The notes: generated by a model from the letters alone, not told the origin. A stretch of DNA of 64,000 bases from JAEUIZ01 sp046155605 (GCA_046155605.1 JBJXFQ010000045.1:45902-109901); one strand, 5' to 3'; positions 16,439 to 26,356 are shown, counted from the stretch's first letter. Made by a program: numbers and translations.

Positions 16439-17760
16439 GCAAGCGAACGCACACCGAGGGGCGCGTGCTGGTGGGGCGTCTCGGAGCGTTCGCGGGCGGG
16501 TGCGTCGGGCGGCGGGCGCTCGCGACGCGACGCGGAGGCGTGTATTTCGCCGTCCTGGGGGCGTCGATGCTCGTGGGGCTGATCGGGATCACGGTGGTGG
16601 CGGAGATGCGGTCGCAGCGGCAGGGCGTGGTCGCGGCGATTGACGGTGTCGAGGCGCGGCAACTGGCGGACTCGGCGATCGAGGCAGCGGTGGCGGATAT
16701 GAAAGCCGACCAGACATGGCGATCGCGGACCGCGGGAGATTGGGCCCGAGAGCGGCCGCTGGGCAGGGGCGCGATCGCGATGCGCGTCGTGGACCCTGTG
16801 GACGGGGACGTGGGCAACAGGCCGAACGACCCGGTGTTGCTCACGGGAATCGGGATCAAGGGGAACGCTCGACAGATGACGCAGGTGCGACTGACGGCGA
16901 GCGGCTCGCCCCTGGACTCGCTCTCGCTGGCGATGCACGCGGACGGAGGCTTTGAGATTGCGCAGGGCGCGTGGCTGACCGCGTATTGGGCACTGATCGC
17001 TACACATGGGAACATACAGATCGATGGAACATTCGCCGGTATCGGGCGAGCGAAGACCAGGACGGGTCCGGGGCTGGTGGTTGGGATGGTCACGCTCTCG
17101 TCGCAGACGCTGACGGTGGCGAGCGTGAACTCGCCGGGGATCTATGAGGGGCTGGGGACGGTGATCTCGCCCCCGAGCAATCGGATCGAGAACGTGGTGC
17201 TGGGGCCGGGGGTGAATCCGTATGGAGCGGCGAACGCGGACGGTTTGTATGTGGTGCGCACGAACAGCGACTTGACGGTGCGGAACTGCCGCATCTACGG
17301 GACGTTGGTAGTGATCTGCGGCGGGGGCGCGGTGGTGCATGTCGCGGATCGGGTGTTCATGCACCCGGCGCGCGCGGACTATCCCGGGCTGCTCGTCGAA
17401 GGGGACCTGGTCCTGGAATACGAGAGCGCGGCGACGAACCTCAGCGAGGCGACGGTGGGCGTCAACTTCAATCCCGCGGGCGCGCCGTATCAGGGCGTGT
17501 CTGATGCCGACCTGACCGACACCTATCCGAGCGAGGTGCGCGGGCTTATCCACGCGACCGGAGCGATCGAGTTGACGGCGACGGCGACGATCCGCGGCGT
17601 GATCCTGTCATCGCTCACCGGAGGCACGGCGGTGACGGTGAACGGGAACTGCCAACTGTTCCACGATGCGACGATCGCGCAGAACCCGCCGATGGGATAC
17701 ACGGAATCGGTCACGATGAGCGTGCAGGGCGGGACGTGGGCGCGGGTGGTAGACCCGTAA
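16435..17760 (+). CDS. PilX/GspK-like membrane-anchored protein
   Basis: 441 residues. After a basic N-terminus there is one hydrophobic helix (RGGVYFAVLGASMLVGLIGITVVAEMRSQRQ, about 35-60) without a clean prepilin cleavage motif, as in PilX-type proteins. A long beta-rich part follows, with repeated strand turns (DLTVRNCRIYGTLVVICGGGAVVHVADRVFMHP; LIHATGAIELTATATIRGVILSSLTGG) like a right-handed beta-helix. It ends the plus-strand pilus operon. The start overlaps the previous stop; the open frame further upstream lies inside that gene. A paralogue with similar design is encoded at 31983-34898. Confidence 0.7.
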   Translation: MSKRTHTEGRVLVGRLGAFAGGCVGRRALATRRGGVYFAVLGASMLVGLIGITVVAEMRSQRQGVVAAIDGVEARQLADSAIEAAVADMKADQTWRSRTAGDWARERPLGRGAIAMRVVDPVDGDVGNRPNDPVLLTGIGIKGNARQMTQVRLTASGSPLDSLSLAMHADGGFEIAQGAWLTAYWALIATHGNIQIDGTFAGIGRAKTRTGPGLVVGMVTLSSQTLTVASVNSPGIYEGLGTVISPPSNRIENVVLGPGVNPYGAANADGLYVVRTNSDLTVRNCRIYGTLVVICGGGAVVHVADRVFMHPARADYPGLLVEGDLVLEYESAATNLSEATVGVNFNPAGAPYQGVSDADLTDTYPSEVRGLIHATGAIELTATATIRGVILSSLTGGTAVTVNGNCQLFHDATIAQNPPMGYTESVTMSVQGGTWARVVDP

Positions 17761-17891
17761 GGAAACGCCCGCTTCGTCGCTCGCGGATTCTCACGACACC
17801 TGCCCCGTCGGCACGCGGGAGGGTGAAGATGAAGGCAGGAAGAAGACTGCCCCGGAGCGGGGGTGTACGAAAGCAGACGGCACGAGCGCGG

Positions 17892-19484
17892 TTATGCCGC
17901 GGCGGGGAGCGCGTGCTGCGAGGAATGGCGGCCGAACATGGCATCGAACTCGGCGAAGTCGAGCCGGACGAACAGGGCGGCGAGGTCGGGGTCGAACTGC
18001 ACGCCGACGTTCTTGGCGATCTCGGCGAGCACGCGATCGCGCGGCATGGCGGATCGGTAGGAGCGATTCGAACTCATGGCATCAAAGGTGTCGGCGAGGG
18101 CGAGGAGCCGGGCCATGTAGGGAATGGCCTCGGCGGCGAGGCCCGCGGGATAGCCCTTGCCGTCCCAGCGTTCGTGGTGATGGAGCACGCCCGGGAGGAC
18201 GTCCTTGAGGGTGGGAATGTCCTTGAGGATGCCGTGGCCGATCGCGGGGTGGCGCTTAATGAGGCTGAACTCTTCGTCGGAGAGGCGGCCGGGTTTGCAG
18301 AGGACGGCCTCGGGAACGCCGATCTTGCCGACGTCGTGGAGCAGGCCGCAGATGTGGACGCGTTCGGCGGCGGCGGGCTTGATTCCGGCGGCGAGAGCGA
18401 GGTCACGTGCGAGGAGCGCGACGCGCTCGGAGTGGCCCTTGGTGTAGGCGTCCTTGGCGTCGATGGCGGCGGTGAGGGCACGGAGCGAGCCGAGGAACAT
18501 GGCCTTGTGGTCGTGGTACAGCCGAGCGTTCTCGGCAAATGAGCCGGCAAAGGCGGCGGCGGCGCCGACGAGTTGGGTGTCATAACTGCTGACTTGTGGA
18601 TCGTCGCCGCGTTTGTCGCAGGCGAGGATGATGCCGGCGCGTCCCTGTTCGGTGATGATGGGCTGGAGAAGGAGTTGGCCCCTGGGTCCGCGATCGTCGT
18701 CGAGCGGCACGAGGGTGGGGCCGATATCGCAGCCAGAGCGTTCGCGTTCGTAGAGGCGATCGAGATCAACGCCCTCGGGCGGTTGGCCGCGCGCGAAGCG
18801 TTGGCCGGAGATTCCGGGGAGGCCGCAGTCGTCGAACCAGACTCCGAAGTAGCCGAAGTCCATGGTCTCGTGGAGGCGATCGCAGAGGAGGCGGATGAAG
18901 TTGTCGGGGCGGTCGATGTCCTGCATCGAGCGGCCGAGTGCGTAGAGCATGTCGATGGTCTCGTAGGAGCGTGAGAGTTCGGAGGTGAAGCCGCCGACGG
19001 CGGACTCGTGCTCGTGGAGCGTGATGGAGTCCTGCATCATCCACGGGAGCGCGAGGGCGAGGGCGGCGGTGCCGCGCTCGTCGTGTCGCGCGTAGCGCCA
19101 GAGGGCTCGGCGGGTAGCGGCGTGTTCCAGGCCTGCGGCATCGCAGGCGGCGGCAAAGATGGGGGTAGCGAGGCCTTCGGGCGCCAGGGCGAGGAGGAGG
19201 ATGCCCCCCACTTTCCGGCGGCGGCGGCTTTCTGTCAGTCGAATGACCCAGACGCCCGGCGCCACGGGATCGACACCCTCGCCGGCGTTGGCGGCCCACC
19301 GACGGGCCTCTTGCTCGATGGCGCTGGCGATGGGATGACTGCGGAACCAGAGGCCGGCCTGCCCGGGCTCCATGGGCTCGTCGATCACGGCACCGGCGGT
19401 GTCGCATCGCCACGCCGGAAGGCCCAGCGCACGGCAGCGGTCGAGCACCGGGCGGATCGTCGCGCGCTCATCGGCGGAAGTCAC
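17892..19484 (-). CDS. GAF / HD-GYP domain phosphodiesterase
   Basis: 530 residues. The N-terminal 330 residues include a GAF-like sensor region; residues about 340-510 are an HD-GYP domain. HD is in GLLHDVGKIG (about 380), and the GYP-family motifs HPAIGHGIL and HHHERWDGKGYPAGL (about 445) are intact, followed by ADTFDAMSSNRSYR. Such enzymes hydrolyse cyclic-di-GMP to pGpG/GMP and so promote motility. The ATG overlaps the stop of the upstream receiver gene, so the two probably act as a pair. Two PilZ (c-di-GMP receptor) genes are within 13 kb. Confidence 0.9.
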   Translation of the reverse strand: MTSADERATIRPVLDRCRALGLPAWRCDTAGAVIDEPMEPGQAGLWFRSHPIASAIEQEARRWAANAGEGVDPVAPGVWVIRLTESRRRRKVGGILLLALAPEGLATPIFAAACDAAGLEHAATRRALWRYARHDERGTAALALALPWMMQDSITLHEHESAVGGFTSELSRSYETIDMLYALGRSMQDIDRPDNFIRLLCDRLHETMDFGYFGVWFDDCGLPGISGQRFARGQPPEGVDLDRLYERERSGCDIGPTLVPLDDDRGPRGQLLLQPIITEQGRAGIILACDKRGDDPQVSSYDTQLVGAAAAFAGSFAENARLYHDHKAMFLGSLRALTAAIDAKDAYTKGHSERVALLARDLALAAGIKPAAAERVHICGLLHDVGKIGVPEAVLCKPGRLSDEEFSLIKRHPAIGHGILKDIPTLKDVLPGVLHHHERWDGKGYPAGLAAEAIPYMARLLALADTFDAMSSNRSYRSAMPRDRVLAEIAKNVGVQFDPDLAALFVRLDFAEFDAMFGRHSSQHALPAAA

Positions 19485-19876
19485 GCGGCACTCTCCGCGG
19501 CGGCAGGAGCACCGATGAGTTCGATGACGCGACGGAGGACGTCCTTGGCACTGAAGGGCTTGCTCATCAGGTGACGGATGTTGGTCTTGGCGAGTTGGTC
19601 GGGATTGAGGATGTAGCCGCGGGCGGTGAGCATGATGACGGGGATGGCGGCGGTCGCGGATTCCTGCTTGAGGCGCGTGGCGAGTTCGAGGCCGCTCATC
19701 CGCGGCATCTGGAGGTCGGTCACGAGCACGGCGGGCGGGTTACGCAGGGCGAGTTCGAGCGCCTCGGTGCCGTCGCGCGCGATGACGAGCCCGAAGCCGG
19801 CGGCCTCGAGGCGCTGCCCCACCACACAGGTGATCGGAGCCTCATCATCGGCGAGCAACACGAGTGGTCGGTGCAT
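19481..19876 (-). CDS. CheY-like response regulator receiver
   Basis: 131 residues, a lone receiver domain. The acidic pair ADDE (10-12), phospho-acceptor Asp54 (VLVTDLQMPRMSG), Thr in LTARG and Lys in MSKPF are all present. The start MHRPLV has GGAG 7 bases upstream; an earlier in-frame ATG has no such site. It overlaps the HD-GYP gene by 4 bases, so its phosphorylation state probably controls that enzyme. The partner kinase is not adjacent; the orphan kinase at 5782 is a possible candidate. Confidence 0.92.
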   Translation of the reverse strand: MHRPLVLLADDEAPITCVVGQRLEAAGFGLVIARDGTEALELALRNPPAVLVTDLQMPRMSGLELATRLKQESATAAIPVIMLTARGYILNPDQLAKTNIRHLMSKPFSAKDVLRRVIELIGAPAAAESAA

Positions 19877-19995
19877 GAAGTTCTCCGAGATGAGAATCGG
19901 CACGCGGTGGAGGCGGCATCACGAGCGGACGAGGGGCCGTGAGTTCCCGGACGATCGCGGCTATACCTCGCCGGGCACGGGTGGTAGCATGGGGC

Positions 19996-20562
19996 ATGTC
20001 TGAGCGAGAAATGGCTGGGGAGATCGAGGCCAAGCCGCAAGCGTCGGCCTTGGCCGGGGCGGTGGAAGCAGTGGTCTTGACCTCCGATCGGCCGGTCTCG
20101 GGCAAGAAACTGGCGGAGGTTCTCGGGCCGGTCGAGACTGCGGCTGTCGCCGAGGCGGTGCGCGAACTGAACGATCAATACGCGGCGAGCGGACGGAGTT
20201 TCCGCATCGAGGAGGTTGCGGGCGGGTATCGTGTGATGACGATGCCTGAGTTTGGCGGGGTGCTGGCGGCGTTCCACCAGTCGAGGTCGGAGTCGAAACT
20301 ATCGCGGGCGGCACTCGAGAGCCTGGCGATCATCGCGTACAAGCAGCCGATCACGCGAGCGCACCTGGAGGCGATCCGCGGGGTGTCGTGCGGAGAGGTC
20401 TTGCGGTCGCTGCTGGATCGGCGGCTGGTGACGGTCAAGGGTCGAGCCGAGGAACTTGGCCGGCCGCTGCTGTACGGAACGACGAAGGAGTTTCTGGATC
20501 ACTTCGGGCTGGCGTCGGTGAACGATTTGCCGACGATCGCGGAACTGAAAGGGTCGCCATGA
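19996..20562 (+). CDS. scpB: Segregation and condensation protein B
   Basis: 188 residues with the two winged-helix domains of ScpB: LAGAVEAVVLTSDRPVSGKKLAEVLG at the front, then the conserved RAALESLAIIAYKQPITRAHLEAIRGVSCGEVLRSLLDRRLV block. ScpB works with ScpA and SMC in chromosome compaction. No scpA is in the window. The ATG in front of SEREMAGE is chosen because earlier codons add a basic stretch not found in ScpB. Its stop overlaps the next gene by 4 bases. Confidence 0.93.
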   Translation: MSEREMAGEIEAKPQASALAGAVEAVVLTSDRPVSGKKLAEVLGPVETAAVAEAVRELNDQYAASGRSFRIEEVAGGYRVMTMPEFGGVLAAFHQSRSESKLSRAALESLAIIAYKQPITRAHLEAIRGVSCGEVLRSLLDRRLVTVKGRAEELGRPLLYGTTKEFLDHFGLASVNDLPTIAELKGSP

Positions 20563-20963
20563 GGACGCGCGAGGCATGGATGGGGGTGGTTCTGGTGACG
20601 GCGGTGACGTTGCTGGGCGGCTGTCGGCGCGGGAGCCTGGTCGATGGCAAGGTGATCGCGGGTGATGTGCCATTCGTGATGGTGGTGGATCGATCGGACC
20701 CGCGGTTGTCGTCAGAGGGCGTGGCGGGAGCGGTGGTGACTGGGCGTGTCGATCCGGGATCGCCTTCGAGCGTGAGTCTGGGCGATGCAACCGCGGATAA
20801 AAAGGGCGGGTTCAGTTTCCGCGTGCGTGAGCAGACGGCGTTGAGCAAACCGATCGAGTTTCGGGCGAGCGCGGAGGGATTCATGCAGACGCTGGGCAAG
20901 ATCTCGTCGCCCCCGCCGCAGAATCGCGCGGTGCTGATCATCATGAAGCGCACGGCGCCATGA
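20559..20963 (+). CDS. Small lipoprotein with transthyretin-like beta fold
   Basis: 134 residues, lipobox VTLLGGC with Cys22. The rest alternates short strands (GAVVTGRVDPGSPSSVSLGDATADKKGGFSFRV..) in the way of carboxypeptidase-regulatory / transthyretin-like sandwich domains. Function unknown. It is coupled by 4-base overlaps to scpB before it and the DUF58 gene after it. Confidence 0.7.
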   Translation: MRTREAWMGVVLVTAVTLLGGCRRGSLVDGKVIAGDVPFVMVVDRSDPRLSSEGVAGAVVTGRVDPGSPSSVSLGDATADKKGGFSFRVREQTALSKPIEFRASAEGFMQTLGKISSPPPQNRAVLIIMKRTAP

Positions 20964-22117
20964 CAGAGCAGGTGGCGGGGTCGTCGCCGAGGCGACGATA
21001 CCACTTTCATGTTCCGGGCGTGCTGTATGTGCTGGTGACGCTGTTCCTGGCGGTGGGCGCGATCAACAGCCAGAACAACCTGTTGTTTTTGGCGCTGGGA
21101 CTGGCGATCGGCGGGCTGCTGGTCTCGGGCGTGCTGAGCGGCTCGTCGCTGATGAGCGCTGACCTCGTGCGGGAACCAACGCTCAGCGCCGAACTGGCCA
21201 CGCCGACGGCGCTGCGCTATCGCGTGGCACACCGGGGGCGCGTGATCCCGGCCTATGGCATCGCGATCGCGGAAATGCGATCGGCGGGGAGCAACTGGGC
21301 GGAGTTTGCGGAGTCGCCGCGAGCGTTTGTGGTGGGGATCGAGCCGCGGCGTTCGGCACCGGCGGAGGCGACGATCATGCCGAGGCGGCGCGGGGTGATG
21401 CGGGTGGATGAGGTGCGGATGTGGACGACGCTGCCCTTCGGCCTGACCCGGAAGTCGAGCACGTTCACGCTGCCGATGGTGGTGACGGTGCTGCCGCCGG
21501 ACGTGCCGATCCGCGCCGGGCTCTTTCGTCGCGTGGCGGCGCGTGCGATGATGGGGGCGGAGTCGTCGCGTGCGACCGGAATGAGCGAGGAGTTTTTCGG
21601 GCTGCGGGAGTATGTAGCGGGCGATGCGACGCGATCGATCGCGTGGAAGCGGTCGGCGCGGATCGGGGAACTGGTGGTTCGGCAGACGGCGTCGCCCTCG
21701 CCGCGGCGGCTGTGGGTGGTCTTGCGGCTCGACGGGCGCGCGAAGCCGAGCGCGAATGAACTGGCGATCGCGGCGGCGGCGGGGCTGTTGCGTCGGGCGA
21801 GGGCGGAGGGACTGGCGGTGGGGCTGGCCGTGCCGGTGCTCGGTCTGACGTTCGCGCCGAGCCAGTCGCCGGCGCATCTGCGCAGGCTGCTTGATGAGTT
21901 AGCGCTGGTCGAGACGCCGAAGGCGGGCGCGGCGGAGGTGGCGGGGGACGCGGCGGGCCGTGGCGGAGCGTGCGTGGTTGTGCATCCCGGCGAGGCGGAT
22001 CGGAGCATCGGGCCGAACCACGCCGTGCATATCGACGCGACGAAGACGAACGAGGTCTTCGAAGCCGACGAGCGTTCGCTGCGGATTCTCGCGGTGATCA
22101 CGGGGGCGTCGGCATGA
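20960..22117 (+). CDS. DUF58-domain membrane protein
   Basis: 385 residues. Two N-terminal transmembrane helices (about 20-60) are followed by the DUF58 block LREYVAGDATRSIAWKRSARIGELVVRQ (about 213-240), the hallmark of the family. DUF58 proteins are usually encoded with a MoxR ATPase and a TgpA-like transglutaminase. The transglutaminase follows directly here. A MoxR gene lies far away at the right edge, not in this operon. Likely envelope role. Confidence 0.88.
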   Translation: MTEQVAGSSPRRRYHFHVPGVLYVLVTLFLAVGAINSQNNLLFLALGLAIGGLLVSGVLSGSSLMSADLVREPTLSAELATPTALRYRVAHRGRVIPAYGIAIAEMRSAGSNWAEFAESPRAFVVGIEPRRSAPAEATIMPRRRGVMRVDEVRMWTTLPFGLTRKSSTFTLPMVVTVLPPDVPIRAGLFRRVAARAMMGAESSRATGMSEEFFGLREYVAGDATRSIAWKRSARIGELVVRQTASPSPRRLWVVLRLDGRAKPSANELAIAAAAGLLRRARAEGLAVGLAVPVLGLTFAPSQSPAHLRRLLDELALVETPKAGAAEVAGDAAGRGGACVVVHPGEADRSIGPNHAVHIDATKTNEVFEADERSLRILAVITGASA

Positions 22118-24285
22118 ACGTGGAGCGCGGGTTCAGTTGGGCGGCGGGGGTGCTGGTGATGCTCTCGATCACGGCGTTCTGCATTGCCGACGACAACCTG
22201 GGCCTGGCAGCCTTCGCGATGCCAGTGGGGCTGGCGGCGTGGGTGCTCTCGTGCCGACAGGCTCGTCCGCTGCGTCTGCCGCGGCGAGCGGTGAACCTGG
22301 TGCTGGTGGGGATCGTGCTTCTGGCGGTGGTACGGGCCCAGCAGGACCTGTCGGTGAGCGTGATCGCGACGATCGCGGTCTACATCCTGCTGCTGAAGAT
22401 CGGGGACCGGCGCGGGCCGCGGGATGATGCACAGATCGTGGCGCTGGCGGTGTTCCTGCTGATCGCGTCGATGCTGACGAGCAGCCGGATGTCGGTGGGG
22501 CTGTTGCTGGCGGCGTCGGGACCGGCGCTGGTGCTCTCGACGATACTCGTGCAAATTCGAGCGGGGATTCGCGCGGCAAGCGCGGGCGCGCCGAGCCGGA
22601 CGACGGGAGCGCCAGAGCGTCACTCAATCGCCATTGCGCCGCGGCTGGGCATCACGACGGCGGGCGCGGTGGTGACGATCATCGTCGCGGCGGTCGCGGT
22701 GTTTCTGATCGTGCCGCGGGGCGTGGGAGAGAACTATTTCGGCGGGCTGGCACGGCGCGAGGGCGGATCGGTCACGGGATTCTCGAACGAGGTGCGGCTC
22801 GGAACGCGGGGCGTGATCTCGACCTCGCCGACGGTGGTGCTCGAACTCGCTGTCAGGCAGGCGTCGTCGCAGGCAGACACCGAGGGCGAGCCGATGGGGT
22901 CGGCCAACGAGGTGTTCTACTTGCGTGGCGCGGTTCTGGAGGACTACGAGAAGGGTCGGTGGACGGCGCGTAGCGAGGCAATCAGAGGGCTTCCGGTCGA
23001 GCCCAACGGCATCGTGTCGCTCGACTATGAGCGGTTGGTCCGCGGCAATCTGATCCGGCAGGAGGTGTTCGTGCGTGACACGCCACCCTCGGGGATGCCA
23101 GCGTATCTCTTCACGCTGTGGGAGCCGATGGCGATCCAGATCCGCGAGCAACTCAAGGACAGGCAACTGTTGATGCGCGGGAGCGGCGAGGCACTGACGG
23201 CGCGGATGAACGGCGGGCCGTTCTCGTATGTCGTGTGGTCCAGGATGAACGAGTGGAGCGATGAAGAGCCGCAGCCGACCGAGATCGCGAAGTTCGAGGA
23301 ACGGGCGGCGATCGGCGCGGAGGCGGCGCGGGTGCTAGCCGCGGCGGGGATCGAGCCGGTTCCAACGCAGCGCGACCCGGCGGAGAACGCGCGAGCGGCG
23401 CGGGCGATCCAGTCGTGGCTGCGGACCAACTTCGCGTACACGCTGGAAGAGGCCGGCACGCCGGAGGGGGCGGACCCGATCGAGCACTTCCTGTTCGAGT
23501 CAAAGCGAGGGCACTGCGAGTATTTCGCGGCGGCGATGGTGGCGATGTGCCGATCGATCGGAATCCAGTCGCGGATGGTGACGGGGTATGTCGCGGCGGA
23601 CTTCAACGAGGCGTCGGGGACGTATGTCGTGCGCGAGAGCAACGCGCACGCGTGGGCGGAAGTGGAGATCAGCCGGGGTCGGTGGCGCACGTTTGACGCG
23701 ACGCCGCCGGATGACCTGACGCGGCTGCATCGGGCTTCGCCGGGACTGTCGGGGCGATTGCGGCACGCGCTCGACGCGATCGAGCACCTGTGGAATCGAT
23801 CGGTGGTCTCGTTTGACGAGCGCGACCGGGCCAGCATCTTTGCGAGGGGCTCGCGGTCGCGGGCGGGCGATGCGGCGGCGGAGTTCCTGGCGCGTCGGCT
23901 GCAGCGCGGCGGGCGAGAGTTGCTTCTGAGTGCCGTGCTGGCTGGTGTGGGGACGTTTGTGGCCGTGGCGGGCGTTGGGTTGGGGGCGGCGTGGCTGATC
24001 CGTCGATGGTGGCACACGGGCGAACAGCCGCCGGGCGATCCGCGGCGATTGGCGTTCTATGGCGAGATGCTGGCAGAACTGACGCGGCGGGGGATCGGAA
24101 AGCCGACATGGCTGCCCCCTCGCGCTCATGCCGACACGATCGCGGCGGTGGACGCGGCTGCATCCGTCGCGGCGGAGGAAGTCTCACGGCTGTATTACCG
24201 TGCGCGATTCGGCGGCGAGGCGATCACGGCGGACGAAATCCAGGCCGCGCGACGGCTGCTCCAGACGATCCGCAAGCGGCGATAG
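22114..24285 (+). CDS. TgpA-like membrane transglutaminase
   Basis: 723 residues. An N-terminal bundle of several transmembrane helices (1-210) leads into a periplasmic transglutaminase-like domain with the Cys-His-Asp triad: Cys near 467 in GHCEYFAAAMVAMCRSIGI, His near 511 in NAHAWAEVEI, Asp near 527 in FDATPP. A further transmembrane helix (about 605-630) and a DUF4129-like cytoplasmic tail follow. Layout and length match TgpA of Pseudomonas. The start overlaps the DUF58 stop by 4 bases. Confidence 0.9.
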   Translation: MNVERGFSWAAGVLVMLSITAFCIADDNLGLAAFAMPVGLAAWVLSCRQARPLRLPRRAVNLVLVGIVLLAVVRAQQDLSVSVIATIAVYILLLKIGDRRGPRDDAQIVALAVFLLIASMLTSSRMSVGLLLAASGPALVLSTILVQIRAGIRAASAGAPSRTTGAPERHSIAIAPRLGITTAGAVVTIIVAAVAVFLIVPRGVGENYFGGLARREGGSVTGFSNEVRLGTRGVISTSPTVVLELAVRQASSQADTEGEPMGSANEVFYLRGAVLEDYEKGRWTARSEAIRGLPVEPNGIVSLDYERLVRGNLIRQEVFVRDTPPSGMPAYLFTLWEPMAIQIREQLKDRQLLMRGSGEALTARMNGGPFSYVVWSRMNEWSDEEPQPTEIAKFEERAAIGAEAARVLAAAGIEPVPTQRDPAENARAARAIQSWLRTNFAYTLEEAGTPEGADPIEHFLFESKRGHCEYFAAAMVAMCRSIGIQSRMVTGYVAADFNEASGTYVVRESNAHAWAEVEISRGRWRTFDATPPDDLTRLHRASPGLSGRLRHALDAIEHLWNRSVVSFDERDRASIFARGSRSRAGDAAAEFLARRLQRGGRELLLSAVLAGVGTFVAVAGVGLGAAWLIRRWWHTGEQPPGDPRRLAFYGEMLAELTRRGIGKPTWLPPRAHADTIAAVDAAASVAAEEVSRLYYRARFGGEAITADEIQAARRLLQTIRKRR

Positions 24286-24484
24286 GCTCGGCGGCGCGCG
24301 ACAGGGCACACAGACGGACGGAAGCGCCGATAACCACGTCACGTGCCGATCATGCGGCGAGGGGTGACGGCTTGCGTGATTCGCGCGGCGGCTGGTGTGG
24401 AGCGGACGCATGGAAGCGCCGATGTGCGCGCCGTGTCGCGGCGGCGCTGCCGGACACTCTTCACGCACGCCAGAGAGGCCGGAC

Positions 24485-25330
24485 ATGCCCGCGAACCGAT
24501 CACGCACCGAGCGTTGGCACGAATCACTGGACCAGATCCTGGAGCGGCAAGGGGCGCTCGAGATCTCGTTCCCGACCACCGATCCCGGCGCGGGCGACGT
24601 GATCTGGCGGGTTCGCCTGCTGAGCGTCTCGAGCGATGAGATCGCGGTGGAGCAGCCCAATGCCGCGGGCCAACCGATGGATTTCGGCCCGGGGCTTGAG
24701 TGCGTGGTCTCGATGTCGATCGGGCAAAACCGATGGATGTTCAAGACCACGACGCTCGGCGCGGCGGGTGGGCCGGGGCTCTCGGTGAGGGCGCTGCGGC
24801 TGGGACTGCCGGCGCATGTCGAGCGGTGCCAGCGGCGGAACTTCTATCGCGTGTCAACCGCGTCGCTCTCGCCGACGGTCACGGAGTGCTGGCCGATCCT
24901 CGATCCGATGACTGTGCGAGCGGCGGAGGTGGCGAATCGGGCGCACATTACGGACTTGATCGAGCGGAAGTCGATCGCCACGCCAACGGACGATCCGCTG
25001 ATGCTTCCGGAGGTCGGGCCGAAGTTGTCGGCGACGCTGCTGAACCTTGGCGGGGGCGGCGCGGGACTGTTGTTCTCGCGCGAGGTCTCCGGATCGATCG
25101 AGCGCTCGCGGATGTTCTGGCTGCGGCTGAACCTGATGCCGCATGTTCCCGCGCCGATGGCCGTGACCGCGCGCATGGCACACACGCACCTGGATTCGAC
25201 GCAGCAGTTGTACGCGGGCATGGCGTTTGAATGGTCGTTCAACCCCGCGCACCGCGATTTCGTCATCGAGCAGGTGAGGCGGTACGCGCGGGCGTTGCAG
25301 GTGGCGCAAACGGCGCGGAAGACGGCGTAG
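24485..25330 (+). CDS. PilZ-domain protein, YcgR-like
   Basis: 281 residues. The N-terminal half resembles the YcgR-N domain of flagellar brake proteins. The PilZ half starts at RCQRRNFYRV (about 111-120, supplying the RxxxR c-di-GMP-binding motif) and continues to NLGGGGAGLLF (about 186), an altered (D/N)xSxxG motif with Gly in place of Ser. Between the two motifs is an unusually long insert. It probably reads c-di-GMP and adjusts pili or motility. The ATG at MPANRSRTE is chosen; earlier codons read as non-coding. The 199-bp gap before it holds no clear feature. Confidence 0.78.
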   Translation: MPANRSRTERWHESLDQILERQGALEISFPTTDPGAGDVIWRVRLLSVSSDEIAVEQPNAAGQPMDFGPGLECVVSMSIGQNRWMFKTTTLGAAGGPGLSVRALRLGLPAHVERCQRRNFYRVSTASLSPTVTECWPILDPMTVRAAEVANRAHITDLIERKSIATPTDDPLMLPEVGPKLSATLLNLGGGGAGLLFSREVSGSIERSRMFWLRLNLMPHVPAPMAVTARMAHTHLDSTQQLYAGMAFEWSFNPAHRDFVIEQVRRYARALQVAQTARKTA

Positions 25331-25387
25331 GCACCGCGTTGGTGGCCGGCAAGCGGCGTGAGGCGACGCTCGATGCCGACGCCGACC

Positions 25388-26227
25388 TCACGGCACCGGG
25401 CCGGCGGGCAATGTCTTCATCTTGGGCTCGGGGATGGGGTCGGGCGGCCAGCCGTCCCAGACCTCGGGTCCGATGGTGCCGGCGTTGGCGATGATCCAGG
25501 CGCGGGCGGTGCCGGTGCCGGCGCGGAGGACCACGGGATTCGTGCCCTCATTCAGCACCGCGCGAAAGTGGCCCGGCACGGGGCGCGCGCCGCGAACCGC
25601 GCCCACCTTCGAGACAAACTCGGCGGGACCGCTGTCACTGGAAATGTCAAAGGTGCCGGATGAACCCGGCCCGGCCTGGAAGTGGACGAGGCCTTGCGGG
25701 CTCGTGAGCGAGACGGGCGACGTGATGGCGGCACCGGTGCGCACGACGATATCGCCACCGCGGAGCCCCCCACTGCCGTTCTCGACGTCGATCGCACCCC
25801 CGACGCCCACGAGTTCGACGTCGCCCCCGGCGTTGCGAACGGTCACGCCCTCAGATCGCGGCACGCGGATCGTGAGCACGAGAGAGACATCGTTCTCCCG
25901 CTCGGGTGACGCCGGCGAGCCGGTGACTCGGAGCACCCGACGGCCGTCGTCGTATGACGCGATGGCCCGGATCGTCGCGGCAATATTGAGGTCCTTGCCC
26001 TTCGGCCCCTTGCGACTCTGTCGATAGATGGTGGCGGAGACATCGGGCGCGGCGAGGCGTTTGTCGGCTTCAACGCGCACGCTGCCGTTCCAGTTGATGA
26101 CCTCGACGGCGGTAGTGAGTTCGGCGGGGAGCCGCTCGCCCAAGACCGGGACGTCGAACGAGCGGGTACGGGCGCAGCCGCCCACAACGACCAGGACTGT
26201 TGCCAGAGTGATGAGCCAGCGCGTCAT
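25388..26227 (-). CDS. DUF4097-like lipoprotein
   Basis: 279 residues with lipobox VVVGGC (Cys18). The body is a series of short strands with regularly spaced Gly/Val/Asp (VEVINWNGSVRVEAD...; VTVRNAGGDVELVGVGGAIDVENGSGGL), as in DUF4097 putative-adhesin proteins with a beta-solenoid fold. AGGAG lies in front of the ATG. Role unknown; it is likely envelope-associated. It is convergent with the PilZ gene. Confidence 0.75.
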   Translation of the reverse strand: MTRWLITLATVLVVVGGCARTRSFDVPVLGERLPAELTTAVEVINWNGSVRVEADKRLAAPDVSATIYRQSRKGPKGKDLNIAATIRAIASYDDGRRVLRVTGSPASPERENDVSLVLTIRVPRSEGVTVRNAGGDVELVGVGGAIDVENGSGGLRGGDIVVRTGAAITSPVSLTSPQGLVHFQAGPGSSGTFDISSDSGPAEFVSKVGAVRGARPVPGHFRAVLNEGTNPVVLRAGTGTARAWIIANAGTIGPEVWDGWPPDPIPEPKMKTLPAGPVP

Positions 26228-26344
26228 GCGCGAATCTCCTGAGGGACGAGACGATACACCGTTGCGGCGAGGTGGGCGTGATCCAAACTTTATCCAAACC
26301 TTCTGCATGGCATTGGTGAAACCTTCGCGCGAGGTTGACGGATG

Positions 26345-26350
26345 TATAAT
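26345..26350 (+). promoter_or_regulatory. Candidate -10 box TATAAT upstream of a structured RNA and rny
   Basis: A perfect TATAAT, rare in this GC-rich DNA, lies 290 bp before rny and just before the structured stretch. A TTGACG at 26335-26340 is too close (4-bp spacing) to be its -35 box, and no good -35 lies at 16-18 bp. Transcription would start near 26357. Confidence 0.4.
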
Positions 26351-26356
26351 CGGCTT

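Noticed and set aside
26335..26350. TTGACG followed by TATAAT as a complete sigma-70 promoter
   Set aside because: The spacing is 4 bases, not 16-18; only the -10 box is kept as a candidate.
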